This document shows positions 1 through 8,089 of a DNA stretch of 64,000 bases, in pieces. The stretch is from Spartobacteria bacterium (GTDB taxonomy: Bacteria; Verrucomicrobiota; Verrucomicrobiia; Chthoniobacterales; UBA10450). Positions within the stretch are counted from its first letter, which is position 1. Each line of letters opens with the position of its first letter. The notes beneath the pieces are model-generated. The model searched no databases, was not told the DNA's origin, and saw nothing but the letters and a program-made list of their open reading frames with translations. Both the position numbers and the translations under genes were made by a program. The stretch lies in assembly GCA_003134785.1 (NCBI GenBank), contig PLCN01000011.1, positions 62,001 through 126,000 of the forward strand, written 5' to 3'.

Positions 1-1370
1 TTCTCGGCGCGCAAACCCAGATCGATGAAATCGAGCCGGCCGATGTGCAGTTGATCACGCGCGAAGGCCATTACGCACTGGTCACAAATCGAGCCGGTAA
101 GCTGAAGCTGCGAATCAAGTTCGCGGTAAAATTGACTGGCACTACAGATGGCGCGCATTTCCGCCTCGCCATCTCGCCCGCGGCGATCAACACGCTCGCA
201 GTTGCGGGGATTCCCGAAAAGCAGACGCTGCGGCTCGCGGACGCGACTCAGCTTTCCTCCGAGAAGGATCGCGCCAGTTTCCGGTTACCGGCACAAGAAC
301 AACTGGATTTCGATGTGATCCCGGAGAAGGCGCTCGTGCCGCCCACGCCGAGCCGATGGAAACTCGACGCGCAAGCGCTCGTGCAATTCGGTGATGGCAA
401 ACTAAACTACATCGCGCATCTCGCCGCGAATACCGATCACGGTTCCGGCCTGGCCATGGAGCTGGAATTTCCGGCGGGTGTCGACGTCACTAAGATCACC
501 GGCCCCGATCTTGGAGACTGGCAGGCGACTACCGGCGAGAACCAAAGCCGCCGGGTGCATTTGCGCTGGCAAACCCGCGACGTTCTCCGGCGCGAACTGG
601 AGATTGAATACGATTTCCCGCAGCCCTTGACCGGCGGCGAATGGAATCTGAAATCCCCACGGTTGGTCGATGGCGAAAACAATCCGCCGCTTTTTGTTGT
701 CGTGCCGGTGGAAGGACTGGAGCTGACGGCGGCGACCCAAGCCGCCGTGCCGCGGCAGTTACCTCTCTGGCTGGTCGAGAAAGCGGACGGAAAAAATCAC
801 CTGGTCTTTCTCGGCGACGCGCCGCTCACCGCAAAGTGGCTGCCGCTCGTGGAGACGGCGCAGGCTGTCGTCGAGACCGCGATCGCGAAAACGAGAATTG
901 TTTCGGACGGAGCGCTGCTGACCGAGATCAACTATACGATTCGGCACGAGCGCGCGTTGCGTTGGAGCGTCGATCTTCCGGAAGGTTGCGAGTTACTTGC
1001 ATCGAATGTTGAGAAACAGCCCGTCAAGCCAATCGACCGAGGCGGGCACGTGATCGAGTTCTCGCTTCCAAGTGGGAAAGGAGTGACAGCAGTAGCTCTC
1101 TCTTACACCGCGAAGAAACCCGCCTTCAAGCCGATCTCAGGGCAGATCGCGGTCGAGTTGCCACAGACCGATCTGCTGGTGCACTGGATCGATTGGGAGC
1201 TGCGCATCCCCGTTGCGTATGAAATCGCGGCCTTCGAAGGCAACGTCGAATCGGCGCCTTCCGGCAAAACGGACGGCGCCTCCCGCGCCATTCAATTGCA
1301 CAAGGAGCTTTGCAAGAAGGAGCACCCGCGCGCCGAGTTCTTCTACCAGAAACCACAACCTAACAAGTAA
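1..1370 (+). CDS. Hypothetical beta-rich protein, 5' end outside the window
   Basis: The reading frame is open from the first full codon of the window (base 3), so this is the C-terminal part of a longer protein; the first possible in-window start, a GTG at 45, is probably internal. About 440 residues are visible, with alternating hydrophobic and charged stretches typical of beta-sandwich repeats. I see no membrane segment, cysteine cluster or catalytic motif, and I do not recognise the family. The stop is only four bases before a 39-residue basic ORF, which in turn overlaps the start of a CreD-like membrane protein. The three probably form one transcription unit, suggesting that this is an envelope or periplasmic partner of the membrane protein. 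That role is inference from context only. Confidence 0.75.
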   Translation, partial: LGAQTQIDEIEPADVQLITREGHYALVTNRAGKLKLRIKFAVKLTGTTDGAHFRLAISPAAINTLAVAGIPEKQTLRLADATQLSSEKDRASFRLPAQEQLDFDVIPEKALVPPTPSRWKLDAQALVQFGDGKLNYIAHLAANTDHGSGLAMELEFPAGVDVTKITGPDLGDWQATTGENQSRRVHLRWQTRDVLRRELEIEYDFPQPLTGGEWNLKSPRLVDGENNPPLFVVVPVEGLELTAATQAAVPRQLPLWLVEKADGKNHLVFLGDAPLTAKWLPLVETAQAVVETAIAKTRIVSDGALLTEINYTIRHERALRWSVDLPEGCELLASNVEKQPVKPIDRGGHVIEFSLPSGKGVTAVALSYTAKKPAFKPISGQIAVELPQTDLLVHWIDWELRIPVAYEIAAFEGNVESAPSGKTDGASRAIQLHKELCKKEHPRAEFFYQKPQPNK

Positions 1371-1374
1371 TCAC

Positions 1375-1494
1375 ATGAGACTCACTCACATCGAAAAACG
1401 TCTCGAGCGTCTGCTCGCTCGCACGGGCAAGCGTCCTCGTCCCTTACCCTCCAAGAAACACAAGCTCCGTAAAAGAAAGGCTTCACGATCATGA
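1375..1494 (+). CDS. 39-residue very basic protein, translationally coupled
   Basis: A short ATG-to-TGA frame sits four bases after the preceding stop, and its own stop overlaps the next start codon in an ATGA arrangement. The product begins MRLTHIEKRLERLLARTG and its second half is almost entirely Lys, Arg, Ser and Pro, so it is strongly cationic. I recognise no family. The tight spacing on both sides argues for real translation, either as a small nucleic-acid- or membrane-binding peptide or as a coupling leader for the next gene. It could also be a spurious frame filling a 120-base gap, since no strong ribosome binding site is visible before it. Confidence 0.5.
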   Translation: MRLTHIEKRLERLLARTGKRPRPLPSKKHKLRKRKASRS

Positions 1495-2702
1495 CTCTGA
1501 AACGACTTATCTGTATTGGTGGCATCATTGTTTGCACCGCTGTCGGCTGGTTCATCCTCGGATCGAGCGTGCTGGTCCGCTCGGGAGTATCCTTGAACCG
1601 CTGTGCTCCCGAAGTAACTGGCGGTTGGGGGCCCGTGATGACACAACCGCATCCGGTCATTTACTATAACTCGCCCGGCAGCGCGAACGGGCGGCATCTG
1701 ATCCAACCATCCCAAAGCGATGTTGCGGTTTCCTTGCGCTACGAGCCAAAGAGGAAGGGACTTCTCTGGTATCGGACCTACCTGGTGGATTTCCACGGCG
1801 ATTACAGCCTGCAGAATCCCACTCAGATCACACAGACTATCTACGTCCGTTTCGAGTTTCCCGCGGCGGATGCAAGCTACAGTGATTTCTCGTTCGTGAT
1901 CGAGGGGACGCCTTCCACCGAGAACAACAAGACGGCCGAAGGCATCACGGAAGCCGTCACCCTTGCGCCCGGGCAAAGCGCGAAGTTCACCGTGGCTTAC
2001 AAGTCACGCGGCACCGATCGGTGGGGTTACTCCTTTGGAGATACGACCCGTATCCGGAACTTTCGGCTGGCGATGGCGACGGACTTCTCTGAGTTCGATT
2101 TCCCCGCCGGCACCGGCTCGCCCACGGAGCGGGTGCGGACAACGAACGGATGGAATTTCATCTGGTCCTATCCGGACGTGATCAATGCCCAGGCTATTGC
2201 CATGGGCATGCCGTCAGTCGCAAACCCCGGGCCGGTGGCTTCGCGAATGTCGTTCTTTGCGCCGGTCTCGCTTTTGTTCTTCTTTGCCGTGCTGGTCCTG
2301 ATGGGGATGGTCTGGGGAGTGAGCCTGCATCCTATGAACTATTTCTTCCTCGCTGCCGGCTGCTTCGCCTTCCAGCTTCTCTTCGCCTACCTGGTCGATC
2401 TGATTCCGCTTCCGATCGCGTTTGCGATCTCAGCCGCTGTGTCGCTCGCGCTGGTCTCAGGTTACTTGTTTGCTGCTGTAGGCCGGCGCTTTGCTCAACT
2501 GGCGGTGCTCGCTCAGTTCGCTTATATGGTTCTGTTCAGCTACAGCTTCTTCTTTGAAGGGCTAACAGGCCTGACCATTACCATCGGCGCGATAGTCACG
2601 CTCGCGCTACTGATGATCGCGACAGCCAAGGTGAATTGGGCCGACAAGTTCGCGTCGAAGCCAACGCTTCGCGGCTTCCCACCACCCATCCCAACTGCAT
2701 GA
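1491..2702 (+). CDS. CreD-like inner membrane protein
   Basis: The 403-residue product has one N-terminal membrane helix (about residues 5-26), a large soluble loop of about 220 residues predicted to lie outside the membrane, and a block of five or so hydrophobic helices from about residue 254 to 385, followed by a short polar tail. This layout, and the last helices ending in a Lys-Val-Asn-Trp motif, resemble the CreD (Cet) inner-membrane family of roughly 400-450 residues. In enterobacteria CreD belongs to the CreBC regulon and affects colicin tolerance; no creB or creC is present here. A GAAAGG motif lies 10 bases before the ATG. The start overlaps the stop of the 39-residue ORF. The family call is from topology and partial motifs, so it is moderate. 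Confidence 0.6.
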   Translation: MTLKRLICIGGIIVCTAVGWFILGSSVLVRSGVSLNRCAPEVTGGWGPVMTQPHPVIYYNSPGSANGRHLIQPSQSDVAVSLRYEPKRKGLLWYRTYLVDFHGDYSLQNPTQITQTIYVRFEFPAADASYSDFSFVIEGTPSTENNKTAEGITEAVTLAPGQSAKFTVAYKSRGTDRWGYSFGDTTRIRNFRLAMATDFSEFDFPAGTGSPTERVRTTNGWNFIWSYPDVINAQAIAMGMPSVANPGPVASRMSFFAPVSLLFFFAVLVLMGMVWGVSLHPMNYFFLAAGCFAFQLLFAYLVDLIPLPIAFAISAAVSLALVSGYLFAAVGRRFAQLAVLAQFAYMVLFSYSFFFEGLTGLTITIGAIVTLALLMIATAKVNWADKFASKPTLRGFPPPIPTA

Positions 2703-2710
2703 GGTAGATT

Positions 2711-2733
2711 GGAGACGGCCTGCCCTCAGGCCG
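2711..2733 (+). repeat. Intergenic palindromic repeat, GGAGACGGCCTGCC family, copy 1
   Basis: The motif GGAGACGGCCTGCCC followed by TCAGGCCG contains a GGCCTG/CAGGCC inverted repeat. Close copies lie near 12176, 15262 and 46425, always between genes. This copy lies between two convergent genes and could act as a transcript end. Confidence 0.7.
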
Positions 2734-2750
2734 TTGCGCTTCGAGTCAAA

Positions 2751-4430
2751 CTATTTGTGAGGTCCGTTTTCCGGGCTGGGGGCAGCCCGGCTCCAGTCGT
2801 TCGCCACAAAAATACGCACGCCCGCTACCTCTTCCCTCATCGTGTAGTGCTCACGCACGAAGGCCGCGAGAAGGGGAAAGCTCTCGATCCCTTGGGTAGC
2901 TCGATCTTTGTAATTGAATGCTCCAGGCGCGAAGGCGTCGACAATAACCGACGGTGGATTCGCCTTGAGATCCGACATGAACCGCTTGCGAAAATATTCG
3001 CGATAGCGAAATGATTCCACGACCTCTCCTATGCTCGGATCCCTTGTTCCCATGATAGTCTTCGTCTTGACGTAATATTCCGGTCGCCAGGCCCAAACTA
3101 CCATCCGATCTCCGGGCTTCGCGTAGCGGGCGATGGCTAAGACCTCTTGGCGCATAGGAACCATGGCCTGACGACTGAAATCATTAGTGGAGGCGAGTGC
3201 GGCGTATCCGATTGGAAGGAGGAACAAGACGGCAAATAAACTCCGCGCCAACACGGTTCGACCTTTGCCCAGATTTATTTGGTGCAAGAGGCCGATTACG
3301 TTGGCGACGCAGAAGCTCACGGGAATAATGGAGAAAAGCAGATAGTGCGGGAAGGGACGATGCGCGCGGTAGATGGCAAAGAACGAGGCTAGGAGCAAGA
3401 CGATGGAGCAAAGCGATGCCCAGAGAGAGAGCCGAGTCAACTTCACCCGCGAATAAAGAGCTACTCCGCCGAAGACAGTAACCACGAGCGAGGCGAGTAG
3501 GAAATAGTCATACTCTGGGACAGTAACAAAGAAGAAGGAGAGACCGACGGATTCTCCACCCCGAATGTAGAGCAACGCCCTCTTGTAGTAAGAGATCACT
3601 GCATCGTCGAACATGCCGGTTGCGCAGAGAATAATCAACGCGACCGAAGGGATGGCCACCAAGCCCGCTCCTGAAACCAAAAGCTCGGTTCTCCTCTGAT
3701 TCGACGAACGGAAAGGCGTGATGAAGATGGCTGCCGCAAGGGAGGCAACTACCACCGCAGCGATAGGCATCGCCTGGAGTTTCGCCAGGACCGGAAAGGC
3801 GAGAAATAGCCCTGCTGTTGCGCAGGCTATCACGCGGGAGGACTTGGAACCGGCGCCGCGTGCGAGATAGGCCACCGCGGCCAGGGCAACGGTAGTAAGG
3901 AATATGGATAGGTGTTCGCTGGAATAGCTAAGGAAGTCGGAGGTTTTCGTTAGGGAAAACAGCAGCACCGGCGGCACAATCGATAAGCGGGCCGCCCCCT
4001 CGCCGTAGATCCATCTTACCGTGTAGTAGAGAGCGCAGATGGCTCCTGCGATCAAACAAAACCCGACGACGCGCGCGGAGAAGAATCCGATCTCCGCTCC
4101 GAAAAGAGCAGGGAGCGTGAGAACGTAGCAATTCAAGGGTCCGCTACTGCCGGCATCGAACCCACGCCAGGGAACCCAGTCGACCGTGGCTTTCATGGCG
4201 CAAGCGATAAAGGTGCCCTCATCCACGTTGAGCGGGTCGGGCCAGAGAAAAGTGGGCCAGCGGCAGGCGAAGAGCGCTACGCACGCCGAAAGAAGAAACG
4301 CGGCTTCAAGCTTCGCTCCTCCAGAAGCACGTCGGAATGGAATCGCGCCAAGCCCGACAAAGACGGTGAGTGCTGTGCCAGCGACCAGATAGTAAATGAC
4401 GGGCTGCGCGCAATGGAGGGAGAGAGCCAT
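2751..4430 (-). CDS. GT-C-like multi-pass membrane protein (putative glycosyltransferase)
   Basis: The 559-residue product is dominated by hydrophobic helices, about eleven or twelve, from residue 10 to about 410, followed by a soluble C-terminal domain of roughly 150 residues. Between the second and third helices is the sequence DPLNVDEGTF, resembling the acidic first-loop motif of GT-C glycosyltransferases that use polyprenyl-phosphate sugars in the outer leaflet. The GT-C call is based on topology plus this motif; the donor and acceptor cannot be told. It is transcribed alone, convergent with the CreD-like gene. The ATG at 4430 lies just before the first membrane segment. It could alternatively be an O-antigen ligase-like or other dolichyl-phosphate-mannose-type membrane protein. 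Confidence 0.65.
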   Translation of the reverse strand: MALSLHCAQPVIYYLVAGTALTVFVGLGAIPFRRASGGAKLEAAFLLSACVALFACRWPTFLWPDPLNVDEGTFIACAMKATVDWVPWRGFDAGSSGPLNCYVLTLPALFGAEIGFFSARVVGFCLIAGAICALYYTVRWIYGEGAARLSIVPPVLLFSLTKTSDFLSYSSEHLSIFLTTVALAAVAYLARGAGSKSSRVIACATAGLFLAFPVLAKLQAMPIAAVVVASLAAAIFITPFRSSNQRRTELLVSGAGLVAIPSVALIILCATGMFDDAVISYYKRALLYIRGGESVGLSFFFVTVPEYDYFLLASLVVTVFGGVALYSRVKLTRLSLWASLCSIVLLLASFFAIYRAHRPFPHYLLFSIIPVSFCVANVIGLLHQINLGKGRTVLARSLFAVLFLLPIGYAALASTNDFSRQAMVPMRQEVLAIARYAKPGDRMVVWAWRPEYYVKTKTIMGTRDPSIGEVVESFRYREYFRKRFMSDLKANPPSVIVDAFAPGAFNYKDRATQGIESFPLLAAFVREHYTMREEVAGVRIFVANDWSRAAPSPENGPHK

Positions 4431-4502
4431 CTGCCTAGGGACTGAACAACGAAGGGTGGTTCGAGACCTGCCCTTCCTTGCCCGAGCAGGTACAGCGCGA
4501 AA

Positions 4503-4952
4503 CTACTTCACGGTCGCTGGGACTGGGATGACGTATTTGCCATCTTTCTCCGCGATGAAATTTTCGCTCGAACTCGAAGAACTTCCGTTGGCATCCTTTG
4601 TCTCGACCGTAATCTTCAGTTTCTTTGTCGGTTTGAGCGACAGCTGCGCCTTGGAACCGTCCGGGCCCGTTTGGACTTCCGACGCTTTCTTGACGTCATC
4701 CGGAGTGAGCTCGACCAGCTCGATCTTGGAGATTTTGCCGCCAGCTTCGGCCGTCATCATCATCTTGTAGAACTCGAGCGCCATCGGGTTCGCGTCCTTG
4801 GTATAAAGGAACGATTCGAGCGTGGCTTTGTCACCCTTTTCGAAGGCAGCTTTATATTTGTCGACGAAGTCTTTGTCCTGCGCGGGCGTGCCTGCTTGAA
4901 GGGTGATTGCGCACAGCGGCGTGAGGATGAGAGTGAGGAGCTTGATTTTCAT
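4503..4952 (-). CDS. Small secreted protein of unknown function
   Basis: I place the start at the ATG giving MKIKLLTLILTPLCAITLQAG, which is a clear signal peptide (cleavage around Gln-Ala-Gly); a longer frame starting 14 codons upstream would hide that signal. The mature protein is about 130 residues, lysine-rich and charged, with a run of six serines near residue 125 and the tail ending in VIPVPATVK. It has a helical N-terminal half resembling small DUF4878-like or NTF2-like periplasmic domains, but I see no defining motif. It is divergent from the GFA-family gene and has no obvious operon partner. Confidence 0.7.
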   Translation of the reverse strand: MKIKLLTLILTPLCAITLQAGTPAQDKDFVDKYKAAFEKGDKATLESFLYTKDANPMALEFYKMMMTAEAGGKISKIELVELTPDDVKKASEVQTGPDGSKAQLSLKPTKKLKITVETKDANGSSSSSSENFIAEKDGKYVIPVPATVK

Positions 4953-5020
4953 GTGAAGTCTTTCAATTCTGGCAATGAACCGGACTGCATTCATTGCGGC
5001 CCCGCCATCGCCGCACGGAG

Positions 5021-5088
5021 TTAGCTTTAGTCCGTCGCGGGCGACAAGCTAAAAATTGCCAGCGTGGCGTGGCAGAGCCTGCCACGCC
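5021..5088. repeat. Two adjacent short palindromes
   Basis: Two inverted repeats lie between divergent genes: one built on GTTAGCTTTAG...GACAAGCTAA (about 5021-5054) and one built on GGCGTGGCAG...CTGCCACGCC (5066-5088). They could form hairpins in RNA of either strand. They add to the set of intergenic palindromes in this window. Confidence 0.6.
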
Positions 5089-5153
5089 GTTGCCTTGCAG
5101 ACGAGCGTTGGGCGTTGGAAGTTCTTCCGCCGGTGATGAGGAAGGAGTCTGTT

Positions 5154-5570
5154 ATGAGTGAAAAATTTCGGGGGAGTTGCCTTTGCGGCGGAGTACGATT
5201 CGAAGTCGAGCCGCCTTTTATCCGGGCGAACCATTGTCATTGCGATCGCTGCCAGAAGCATTCCGGCACGGCCGTTTGCACCCAGGCCCGCGTGCGAAAA
5301 GAGCAGTTCCATTTGCTGCAAGGCGAGGAACTGATCCGCGTTTATGGAAAAGGCGAAGGCGCGGTGAAGGCTTTCTGCGTCACTTGTGGCTCGAGCTTGT
5401 TCGGCGGGGAACGGCCGGATGGCCCGCAAGTCTCCATACGCATGGGAGCATTCGATGATGATCCCGGCATCCGACTGCAATTTCATACTTACGTGGATTC
5501 GCGCGCGCCTTGGGATACAATCACGGACGCTCTGCCGCAGTTTGGCGAGGCGTGGACGGCCCAAACCTAA
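5154..5570 (+). CDS. GFA-family (glutathione-dependent formaldehyde-activating-like) zinc protein
   Basis: The product of 138 residues has the GFA/CENP-V fold cysteine pattern: GSCLCGGVRFEV near the N-terminus, CHCDRCQKHSG around residue 27 and FCVTCGSSLF around residue 80, which together would bind two zinc ions. The family is named for a formaldehyde/glutathione reaction in one member, but most bacterial members have no proven substrate. I use the ATG at 5154, preceded by GAAGGAG at good spacing, rather than an ATG 30 codons upstream that lies in a palindrome. The gene is followed after 20 bases by an unknown ORF and then fumarylacetoacetase. Confidence 0.85.
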   Translation: MSEKFRGSCLCGGVRFEVEPPFIRANHCHCDRCQKHSGTAVCTQARVRKEQFHLLQGEELIRVYGKGEGAVKAFCVTCGSSLFGGERPDGPQVSIRMGAFDDDPGIRLQFHTYVDSRAPWDTITDALPQFGEAWTAQT

Positions 5571-5590
5571 ACATCGCAATTAACCGACTA

Positions 5591-6505
5591 ATGCCAGCCG
5601 CTTCTCTTCGCGCTCTCCTCGAGCACTCGATTGATTACGCCGGACTATTTCCGCCGTGCGGTCTCGAACTCGAGCCCGCGCTCACGAATCAGGCCGGCTA
5701 CGTTCGTTTGCCCGACAGCTGGATGCTCAATGCGTTCGTTCTGCCGGTTGGGCAGTTCGATGCCGCGAAGCAATTCCTTCCGCAGTTCGATCCGATGCGC
5801 CCCCTCCGTATATCCGCGCTCGGACCAAAGACGGAGAATGCGGCCGCATTTCGTGACGCGCTCCTAAAGACGGATGCGGCCATTCGTTCGTTATCGGCCC
5901 ACAATGTCGATCTGGTCTCGATCAGCCAGCTGGAAATGTTTTTGCCCGCCGAGGTGGATTCAAGCCTTTTGGAAGAGGCGCGATCGATTGTGGGAAGTTT
6001 ACCGGTGTTCTGGGAAGCGCCGGCGGAGAGGGCGGAACGAACCATTGCTTTACTCTCCGAGCACAATTCCAACGCCAGCCATCCGACCTTCGGTTACAAA
6101 ATGCGCACGGGCGGAGTAACAGCGGATGCATTTCCGACATCGGCGCAGATCGCTTCGGCCCTGGTCGTGCCCGCAACGCACCTGGTGCCGATCAAGTTCA
6201 CGGCCGGTCTGCATCACCCGCTTCGACAGTATCGCGAGGAAGTGCAAACGAAGATGCACGGCTTTCTCAATGTGCTCGGCGCGGCGGTGCTGGCGGCGGA
6301 ACACAGGTGGGACGCCGCGCAGACGACGGCGATGCTCGCGGACGAAGCGGTGAACTCATTCAAATTCGATGACGAATTCTTCGGCTGGCGGGACTGGAAG
6401 ATCGACTTCGAGCGGATAAGAGACCGGCGAAGGTTTGTGACTTCATTCGGCAGTTGTAGCTTCGATGAACCGCGCGAAGATTTGCGCGCGTTGAAACTCT
6501 TGTAG
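5591..6505 (+). CDS. Conserved-looking protein of unknown function upstream of fahA
   Basis: The 304-residue product begins MPAASLRALLEHSIDYAGLF, has no signal peptide or membrane helix, and looks like an alpha/beta cytoplasmic protein. Features that look functional are a KMRTGG motif near the middle, KFTAGLHHPLR about 20 residues later, and FGSCSFDEP near the C-terminus. I do not recognise the family. It lies 20 bases after the GFA-family gene and 149 bases before fumarylacetoacetase on the same strand, so a role linked to aromatic amino acid or short-chain ketoacid breakdown is possible; that is inference from position. A longer start 27 codons upstream overlaps the previous gene and is less likely. 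Confidence 0.7.
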   Translation: MPAASLRALLEHSIDYAGLFPPCGLELEPALTNQAGYVRLPDSWMLNAFVLPVGQFDAAKQFLPQFDPMRPLRISALGPKTENAAAFRDALLKTDAAIRSLSAHNVDLVSISQLEMFLPAEVDSSLLEEARSIVGSLPVFWEAPAERAERTIALLSEHNSNASHPTFGYKMRTGGVTADAFPTSAQIASALVVPATHLVPIKFTAGLHHPLRQYREEVQTKMHGFLNVLGAAVLAAEHRWDAAQTTAMLADEAVNSFKFDDEFFGWRDWKIDFERIRDRRRFVTSFGSCSFDEPREDLRALKLL

Positions 6506-6529
6506 CCGCAAAGCTGAATTTTCTCCTGG

Positions 6530-6606
6530 TAGGGCGAGACTCCGTCGAGCCGAACCAGCGATTCCGTCGAGCCGAACCCAGCAGCTCCGCAGAGCGTCGC
6601 CCTGCC
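6530..6606. repeat. Intergenic inverted repeat before fahA
   Basis: The arms GGTAGGGCGAGACTCCG and CGCAGAGCGTCGCCCTGCC face each other around two direct copies of TCCGTCGAGCCGAACC. The element occupies most of the gap between the unknown gene and fahA. Confidence 0.65.
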
Positions 6607-6654
6607 ATCTTTTAGGTTGAGCGCAGTCCATTATTTGTGCGATGGCTTTAGCCC

Positions 6655-7920
6655 ATGCCAGCCGCGCTCAAATCTTTCATCGAAGTCGCCCCTGAATCGC
6701 ATTTCCCGATCCAGAATCTTCCTTACGGAATTTTCAAGCCCGCTCAGGGCGCAGCGCGCGTCGGCGTCGCGATCGGCGAGTTCGTCCTCGATCTCTCGGT
6801 TCTCGAGGAGCTCGGACATTTCGAATCCTCCGAGTTCCAGAATCGCCGCGTGTTTTCCGAGGGCGCTCTGAATGCTTTTCTCGCGCTCGGCCGGCCGGCC
6901 TGGCGCAAGGCGCGGGAAGTCCTGCAACATTTGCTCGCGGCGGAGACCGCCACGTTGCGCGATGACGCCGCACTGCGCGGCCGCGTTTTCCACGCGCGGA
7001 AAGATGTCACGATGCAACTGCCGGCGCGCATCGGCGATTACACGGATTTCTATTCGTCCTATCACCACGCGCACAATGTCGGCACGATGTTGCGCGGCCC
7101 GGAAAACGCGCTAATGCCAAATTGGAAATGGCTCCCGGTCGCTTATCACGGGCGCGCCAGTTCCATTGTAGTGAGCGATGCCGACGTTCGGCGTCCGCAT
7201 GGGCAGACCAAGCCGCCGGATGCAGCGGCGCCGATTTTCGGACCCAGCCGCAGCTTCGATTACGAACTCGAAACCGCCTTTCTTATCGGACCCGGAAACG
7301 TCCTCGGCCAGCCCGTCCCGATCGATCGCGCGACCGATCACATCTTCGGTCTCGTCCTGATGAATGACTGGAGCGCTCGCGATGTGCAGGGTTGGGAATA
7401 CCAGCCGCTCGGCCCTTTTCTGGCGAAGAATTTTTGCACGAGCATCTCGCCCTGGGTGGTAACCCTCGAGGCGCTGGAAGAGTTTCGGAAACCTCTTCCG
7501 CCTCAGGACCCGGAGCCGTTGCCCTACTTGCACGCGGCGAGTGATTTTACTTACGACATCCAGCTCGAAGCGCGTTTGCAAACGGCGGCGATGAATGAGT
7601 CGCACGTTATTACGCGGACGAATTTTCAAAATCTTTATTGGAGCATCGCGCAACAACTGGCGCACCACACCGTCAACGGCTGCAATCTTCAGCCCGGCGA
7701 TTTGCTGGCGAGCGGCACCATCAGCGGACCGACGGAAGAGTCGCGCGGCTGCATGCTCGAGCTGACCTGGCGCGGCGCAAAGCCATTGACTCTGCCCAAC
7801 GGCGAAACGCGAAAGTGGCTGGAAGACGGCGATGGCCTAACGATCACGGGCTGGGCGCAAGGCGACGGATACCGGGTCGGCTTCGGCGAAGTGGCTGGGC
7901 GCGTACTTCCGGCCTCGTAG
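6655..7920 (+). CDS. fahA: Fumarylacetoacetase
   Basis: The 421-residue protein matches fumarylacetoacetase over its full length, including the N-terminal SH3-like domain and the catalytic FAH domain. Recognisable motifs are DYTDFYSSYHHAHNVGTMLRG near residue 125, the substrate pocket PVAYHGRASS, the metal-binding region ELETAFLIG, and NDWSARDVQGWEY. It hydrolyses 4-fumarylacetoacetate to fumarate and acetoacetate, the last step of tyrosine and homogentisate breakdown in the cytoplasm. No homogentisate dioxygenase or maleylacetoacetate isomerase is in the window. No strong ribosome binding site precedes the ATG. The upstream unknown protein is the likeliest cotranscribed partner. Confidence 0.96.
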   Translation: MPAALKSFIEVAPESHFPIQNLPYGIFKPAQGAARVGVAIGEFVLDLSVLEELGHFESSEFQNRRVFSEGALNAFLALGRPAWRKAREVLQHLLAAETATLRDDAALRGRVFHARKDVTMQLPARIGDYTDFYSSYHHAHNVGTMLRGPENALMPNWKWLPVAYHGRASSIVVSDADVRRPHGQTKPPDAAAPIFGPSRSFDYELETAFLIGPGNVLGQPVPIDRATDHIFGLVLMNDWSARDVQGWEYQPLGPFLAKNFCTSISPWVVTLEALEEFRKPLPPQDPEPLPYLHAASDFTYDIQLEARLQTAAMNESHVITRTNFQNLYWSIAQQLAHHTVNGCNLQPGDLLASGTISGPTEESRGCMLELTWRGAKPLTLPNGETRKWLEDGDGLTITGWAQGDGYRVGFGEVAGRVLPAS

Positions 7921-8020
7921 TTGCCGTCCTCTCTGACGCGGCAGCCCGCTCTCGCGGCCTAACGATGGCGCAATCCGCGCGCACCTTTGATGGAAAATAA
8001 GGGTCGGCAGGAATGCTTTC

Positions 8021-8029
8021 TGCTATAAT
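8021..8029 (+). promoter_or_regulatory. Extended -10 promoter element
   Basis: TGCTATAAT, a perfect extended -10 (TGnTATAAT), lies 61 bases before the start of the secreted module protein. No good -35 hexamer is seen at the usual distance, which is compatible with extended -10 promoters. The stretch from 7921 to 8089 otherwise holds nothing I can identify. Confidence 0.5.
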
Positions 8030-8089
8030 TTCCATAACTCGACGTTTTTCTCCGGGCGTCAAAACGCAGTAAAAAATTCAAAACAAACA

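Noticed and set aside
5049-5579. 176-residue minus-strand frame overlapping the GFA-family gene
   Set aside because: It is fully opposite a gene with clear zinc-ligand motifs and its translation has no recognisable features.
7844-8062. 72-residue minus-strand frame after fahA
   Set aside because: It overlaps the end of fahA and covers the promoter region of the next gene; Arg-rich composition of a shadow frame.
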